A DNA stretch of 64,000 nucleotides, from contig OX243825.1 of assembly GCA_945859605.1 (NCBI GenBank), forward strand, positions 4,503,291-4,567,290, written 5' to 3'. A program made the translations under genes and the position numbers. The stretch comes from Lumbricus rubellus. Its lineage: Eukaryota; Annelida; Clitellata; Crassiclitellata; Lumbricidae. Positions 58,684 to 64,000 of the stretch are shown piece by piece. The notes beneath the pieces are model-generated. The model ran no database searches and was not told where the DNA came from. It worked only from the letters and a program-made list of their open reading frames with translations. Within the stretch, counting starts at the first letter, position 1. The number at the start of each line of letters is the position of its first letter.

Positions 58684-61600
58684 CTATGGATCTGCACGGC
58701 CAGTCTCTGGATTGTTCATCCGGGGCTTGGTCTTTGGTGGAACGATCTCGGGTAGACTCGGTGGTTCACTTGTTGGAGCAACTGATCTGGGTTTGGCTGT
58801 CGCCTGAGCATCTTCCAGTTGATCTGCGCTACTGTATAAATCTGGATTTTCATTCAACGGATATTCGTTCCTGTTGTAAAATAAGTTAATGTTAGCCTAC
58901 TGCTCAGGTATTTGGTGCATCGCAGCTTCAGGCTTTGATTCGGTCACGAATGAAAACAAAACATCTCTTTCATCTGGTTTCTGAACTCTACAGCTCTGAT
59001 CACTAACCTTAAGGCACGATTTTGAGTTACCAGTAAATTTTACAGAAAAGGAATAGCATTTTCACTTCGCTTAACACGCATTAAACCTTTCAGCACAAGC
59101 CCAGAGCACTCTAAAATTGCTTAAAGAAAAAGTGTAATTACTTTTGGAATGGTGCTAAATGCAAACAAGGAAGTGAAGTAGCCTATACAGCAATAAAAGA
59201 CATGAATTGGCTAACCTTGCTGTATCTAAAAAACAAACACCGACAAAGACATTAGTGTTCAACAAAACGACAGTAATTCTCCATCACCCATACATAGGCT
59301 ATAATATAGATCCTAAGTAGGCCTACAGAGGCAACTCTTATTTTCAAACCAACCCAAATTATTTCACTCTAATAAACGTAGGCATACAAAGGGTTAATTA
59401 TGATGTCGCTTTTCATCCACTACTTCAATCCGTTTTCAAATAAATGAAGAGTAGGCCTACATCAACAAGTATTTAAAAAACTTATCGCGATAACGTCTTT
59501 TGAGATAGCCTATCACCCGCTACTCTGTGAAAGGGATCGTGGTATACTGGTATAGGCCTAATGACTGTATTTTAAGTCAATAATATCTCCATTCATGTGG
59601 CTATGTCGGAACTCAGGATAGCATGAAGTTCCTATATCTCGATTTTATTCCACATTTCTGTTAAAAACACATTGAAAGTTAACCTTCTGACTTCTTTCTC
59701 GAATGCCACCAATTGTATCCAGGACAGGATCGAACAAAAAAGCAGTTGATTGGCAGAATGAAAAGAAGGCATATGAATGAAACGCCAGCTGCGACCGATG
59801 CCACAACAGTTGAAGGAGATGGGTTCGTGGTTGTGGCTGTGAAACTTTCGTTGTCATCTGGTGCAGCATACAACAGAAAGATCATAAGACATTAAACCAT
59901 TTTAAAATCTTGAACAAACTTTCCAATGGGTGTTCGATCTTCTGACTTTTCGAACATAGTAGAAGCAAACTAGACTCCCATCAACGCATGATGCAAGATG
60001 GAGACGGGCTGACACCTGCAGTTGCTACATTATAGATGATGAGCACTAACTAGCAGACCAATTAAGACGTCATCAATGCGTTGACATGAACACAATGTCA
60101 TAAAATTATATAGTACACTGGCAATGTTTTATATGCTGTAAGCCTCTGCTGCCCGACTCATCGGGCGAATTCCTAAATTTTCGCCTGTCTCTGCTTACAT
60201 GCGTGATGTGCTGCATTGGCTGCCAATAGCCCAACGCATCAATTACCGCATTGCTGCCCTTGTTTCTCGCTGTATTCTTGGTTGTGCTCCATCTTATCTG
60301 CGCGTCCTCTGTCGTCCTGTCTCTGACATTGAAGCGCGTCGGGCCCTTCGCTCCGCTGCGAAGGGACAACTGCTTGTTCCACGGGCTCGCTTAGCTACCA
60401 GACAACGCCGAGCCTTCTCGGTTGTGGGACCGTCAATCTGGAATGACCTCCCCTCAAACCTCCATCTCCTCCATCTGACCAGTCAATCTTTATTTCTCAA
60501 GTCTCTTAAATCTTTTGTCTTTGGTCGTGGCTGGGCTGGGAGCGCCTCTGAGTAGTTTCTTGAAGAGGCGCTATATAAATTCTAATAATGAATGAATGAA
60601 TGAATGAATGAAAGCTTACACAAAAGAAAATGGAATAACAGAATAGGCCCTCTACATGTATGTGCAGTGTGGACTTGGATGACGCTGTTTTATAAGAATA
60701 ACATAGAAATAATATATTATGCTAGTCATTGTACCTTCTACGTGAGGGGGGGGGGGGGTGATAGACTAAGAGACCTGTACAATTAACGCCTAGTTAAAAA
60801 GCTGAGTGAAATCGCAATGCAAAATAACTATTCTTACCACTTTCTGTGTTATTTACCACGAACTCGTGTGAAGCTGCACTGTAGCTCTGACCCCTTACAG
60901 CATTCATTGCAACACATCTGTACCACTTGTGTGAAACACTTGCCACTGTAAGCTCATAGTCATTCTGATTCTCAATATCCATCCAAGTACTACTATTTTC
61001 AATTTCCTGCCATTTAAAAGTCGGTGCTGGATGACCCTTTGCTTTGCACACAATTCTCGATCCAGGAGGATAATTGAAAGATGAAGGCGACAACTTAACA
61101 TCTCTAACCGAATCTGAAGCATAATTTTAGACAAAGGTCGAAATTATAATGCACAATTGAATAGCGCCAGTCACTGGTGGGAATGAAGAAGAGATAGACT
61201 GAAGAATTTGTGTCGCAGGTTGTTGGTCAATATTACGACAGACTGATGTTGCGACCATACCAAATTTTCTATACTGGGTTGTGGAAGTACTGATTGCTGG
61301 AGTAACTTTTCGTTGTAGAAGAGAAGCAGCTGTGGCCAGAGATGGATAAAACTGAGACATAAAGCCTTAAGAATTAAGAAGATAAGATAAAATGCAACAC
61401 AGCCTGAGAGATAATCACCCATGAGCATAAATTTTTTAAACTCGAACCAGTCTGCACAATCTGTAATAGAGATGAGCAATAGGGTGATATAAAATAAAAC
61501 AAACTTATAAAACTGACTGCTGCTGGTCGAATTTGCGGTAGACAGGGCGGGTTGAGGTTGGGCCGTGATTTTGTACCGTGTTTATCTTCTGTCCGTAATC

Positions 61601-64000
61601 AATATCGATCATAGAGCAGGCCTTTGCTAGATGATGATGGTTAGAAAGAAACAGTAAGCGCAGCAATAAGCTCATATCGATCTAAGCAAACAGTGGATCA
61701 TTGCAAATGATGCAGATAAATTTCCATGACTTTTCAAATGTTTCCTGAGAATAAAATTTAAAAACAAATAGAAATGAAAATTTTCCAAAGACATTGTCAT
61801 TACGAACGAAATAGCCGACTCACGAAGGACTTTGATAGCAACCGTTGCACAAGTGGTATTCGGAATGTTCGTTGCCAGATTTTTAATCGGCGGTCTACTT
61901 TGTTCAATTTCAATTGACGTGATGCAGGTGAATGATGGAACCTCAGGTGCAGAAGCAGCCACGTAATAAGACCGACGTATGGTGTTTCCATTCTCAGTAG
62001 CCTCTGGTGCATCGTCCACGTTTTCCCAGATCATCGACTTCCTGTTGATCTTATTGTATGTTGTCTCACAATTCAACTGCACTCCATCTCCTACGATCGT
62101 GTCGTCCGTGGACGCGTACACCGTACATTTAGGTGGATTTTCTACCAATTCAATCATAGGAATATAAATTGCTAAAAAATGAAACGTTTAATACAACTTT
62201 ATAAGTAAGTAAGTAAGTATGTGCTTTATTGAACCGTCTGCAAACGCACTGCGGGATATCAACTTAAGAAAATAACCATGTTTTAGGAAACTGTAAGTCT
62301 CATTATCTTGTTGATGCAACAGAGTGAACGATTGAGTTTAGTTTGCGAAAAGAGAGAGCCAGATATTCACAAGTGAATGCGCAATGGTAAAGCATGTTTT
62401 TCAAATGACTTAGACATAACTAGTCCAGTAAATTGACTATATTTTATACCAGCAGTGAGCAAAATTATCTCAGATGACAAATGTTTTATCTAACCGTGTA
62501 ATTAAGTAACTAAATATCAGCTCCAAATAGGCGCGGGTTTGGTAACTTATCGGAAATTTGACGCTTACTCTTCATTAACAGAGATAATAGAACGTGATAA
62601 TGAGTCTGAAAATTTTGTCAGCGCGAGCTTTGAACCCTTATCACTGTAAATTGCTCAAAAATTACTAACCCAATACAATAAGAATAGCCGTTCTCTCAGT
62701 TATTCTTGTAGAAATGCGAGTTGAACAAATGAATCGTCCGTCATCCGTCAGTTGAACGTTTTCAATGACCAAATCACAACCGAATGAACTGTCGATGCTG
62801 TATCGACCCTCATAAGGGCTCAATATTCCTTGGCCATCTCTGAAGACGGTTGGGCTTCCTGCACCATATTTCACCCATTCAACTCCACTACAGTTTCTAT
62901 ATGGAGATAAACATTTCAAGGCGACAGTTGAACCAATCAAGCTCACCGCGTTCTCAGGTCCTTCCACGTGAAATAGGTGAGCTGCTAAAATCGGATAGAG
63001 ACATTCAGATATTGAGTGTTGGGAATCATGACTTTCATGAGGCAACGCTAAAACATAATACTATATATGTTTGCATCACTAGAATTCAGACCAAACACAA
63101 GGGTATGCTTATAATAATTATAGGTATGCACTCTCCAAGGAAGCCTGCGATAACTTCAAATCTTTAGGAGTTATTACATTTGCTTGAGGCCCTATAGCAT
63201 GTGACAAACTTCCATCGACCAAAGATTACTTCCAGCAATTCCTATCCATTAGCTCTTTTCAGTTGACCCAAGTTGTATTATTTATGCGGAAGTCTCCAGT
63301 TTCATTTACATGTAGGCCTACTCGTTTTGTTTACTGCACGTAAGCTTAGCATTGTAGCCAACATGAACATCTAGCCTACAGCTATATAAATATGCCACGC
63401 CTTGCCACGGGCACCTATTGGCTATTCTACCACACTGTCATTTAATCTCACAGCGACGCGACGTAGTCTGTAATCTATCATTATTTTGTAGTCTGTAATA
63501 AAATTATGATGTGTTAGAGAATGTCTTGAGGCTTCAGCTCATTCTGATCTACATGTTGGCTTAAGCAATGCTGCAAACAAAGTGCCTGAACTTTTCAAGT
63601 GTCCAGCCATAACATTCTACTAAGCATAATGTTGAATGGAAACAAAATTCTCAACGGTTATAAATAATTTCGTGAATGAAAAACTTACAAAGAATCTTGA
63701 TTGCGGATGTTGCACAAGTTGTATTTGGAATGTTTGTAGCCAAACCTCTGATCAGTGCTCCACTCTTATCCTTTCTATTAACGGCAAATGAAGTGATGCA
63801 AGTGAAAGACGGAACCTCAGGTCCAGAAGCAACAACCGATTCAGACAAAGTTATGGTTTGTCCATTCCTTGCAACAGCAGGAGCAATGTGAATGCCTTTC
63901 CAGATCATCGATACAGTGCTGTCGCCACTGTATTTTAACAAGCAATTCAACTGCACTTCATCTCCTGCCAATGTTTCTTTCCAAGGAGTATTTATTTTAC
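58684..64000 (-). CDS. Gene E: Ig receptor, 3' part (...C-V-C-I-membrane-tail), partial
   Basis: Exons in the window: C 64000-63689 (cut by the window end, frame open), V 62984-62670, C 62141-61824, I-set-like 61113-60838, membrane 59857-59684, micro-exon 59225-59216, tail 58870-58684. The V begins AHLFHVEGPENAVSLIG and is of the internal class (VEWVKY), and the cut C domain is of the internal class, so at least one more V and the signal exon lie beyond 64000. The membrane exon has VVASVAAGVSFICLLFILP; the tail has NEYPLNENPDLYSSADQL and SEPPSLPEIVPPK. Membrane and tail exons closely resemble those of gene D. Introns contain a LINE and simple repeats. Confidence 0.86.
59216..59225 (-). other. 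10-nt micro-exon of gene E
   Basis: TTTTTTAG/ATACAGCAAG/GTTAGC. Same length and phase shift as in genes C and D, with three base differences; it encodes D-T-A-R across the junctions. Confidence 0.82.
60180..60610 (+). mobile_element. LINE 3' end with ORF C-terminus and (AATG)n tail
   Basis: The plus frame 60199-60555 reads RDVLHWLPIAQRINYRIAAL, then APSYLRVLC and RRAFSVVGPSIWNDLPS: the C-terminal region of CR1/Jockey-type LINE ORF2 proteins. It is followed by GAGCGCCTCTGAGTAG and GAAGAGGCGCTATATAAAT (hairpin) and an (AATG)n tail. 5'-truncated and inserted in the intron between the third Ig and membrane exons of gene E. Confidence 0.88.

Overview
The window looks like genomic DNA of a marine invertebrate. 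It is AT-rich and intron-rich, packed with short palindromes of the TAGGCCTA type, microsatellites, LINE 3' ends and many small non-autonomous DNA transposons. I lean towards a deuterostome such as an echinoderm, but the sequence does not fix the phylum. Gene models are read from splice signals and reading-frame phase, without transcripts.

The main content is a tandem cluster of immunoglobulin-superfamily cell-surface receptor genes. Five genes run on the minus strand: A 4375-7366, B 10465-15097, C 20264-26249, D 29707-42423, E 58684 to beyond 64000. One smaller gene, F, lies on the plus strand (49322-52347). Every Ig domain is one exon with phase 1 at both ends. The minus-strand plan is signal peptide, then (V-type Ig + C-type Ig) repeated n times, then one I-set-like Ig, then a membrane exon and a cytoplasmic tail. 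n is 1 in A and B, 2 in C, 3 in D and at least 2 in E, so the proteins carry 3, 3, 5, 7 and at least 5 Ig domains. The first V domain of a chain and the later V domains belong to different sequence classes, and so do internal and terminal C domains. Gene F has the same kind of V domain but only one, followed by a membrane helix and almost no tail.

Genes C, D and E share one kind of membrane exon, a 10-nt micro-exon that shifts the splice phase from 1 to 2, and a tail with a two-tyrosine motif and a proline-rich end. Gene B has an unrelated membrane exon and a tail with one ITIM-like tyrosine motif. Gene A has no membrane exon in the window; a 60-bp minisatellite (1-3497) lies where alignment with B would put it.

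Layout: 1-3.5 kb minisatellite; 4.4-7.4 kb gene A; 7.4-10.4 kb duplicated upstream sequence and a MITE; 10.5-15.1 kb gene B; 15.1-20.2 kb intergenic with a perfect 66-bp palindrome, a SINE/microsatellite and a piggyBac-like MITE; 20.3-26.2 kb gene C; 26.2-29.7 kb intergenic; 29.7-42.4 kb gene D, whose introns hold several transposons and a tail-fibre-like reading frame; 42.4-49.2 kb gene-poor; 49.3-52.8 kb gene F; 52.8-58.6 kb transposon-rich with a broken tail exon; 58.7-64 kb gene E, cut by the window end.

Four fold-back transposons in or beside these genes share similar outermost bases and mostly 8-9 bp target duplications, yet their long inverted arms are built from different short tandem repeats. 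By architecture the cluster is a candidate recognition receptor family (immune, allorecognition or adhesion); the function is inference.
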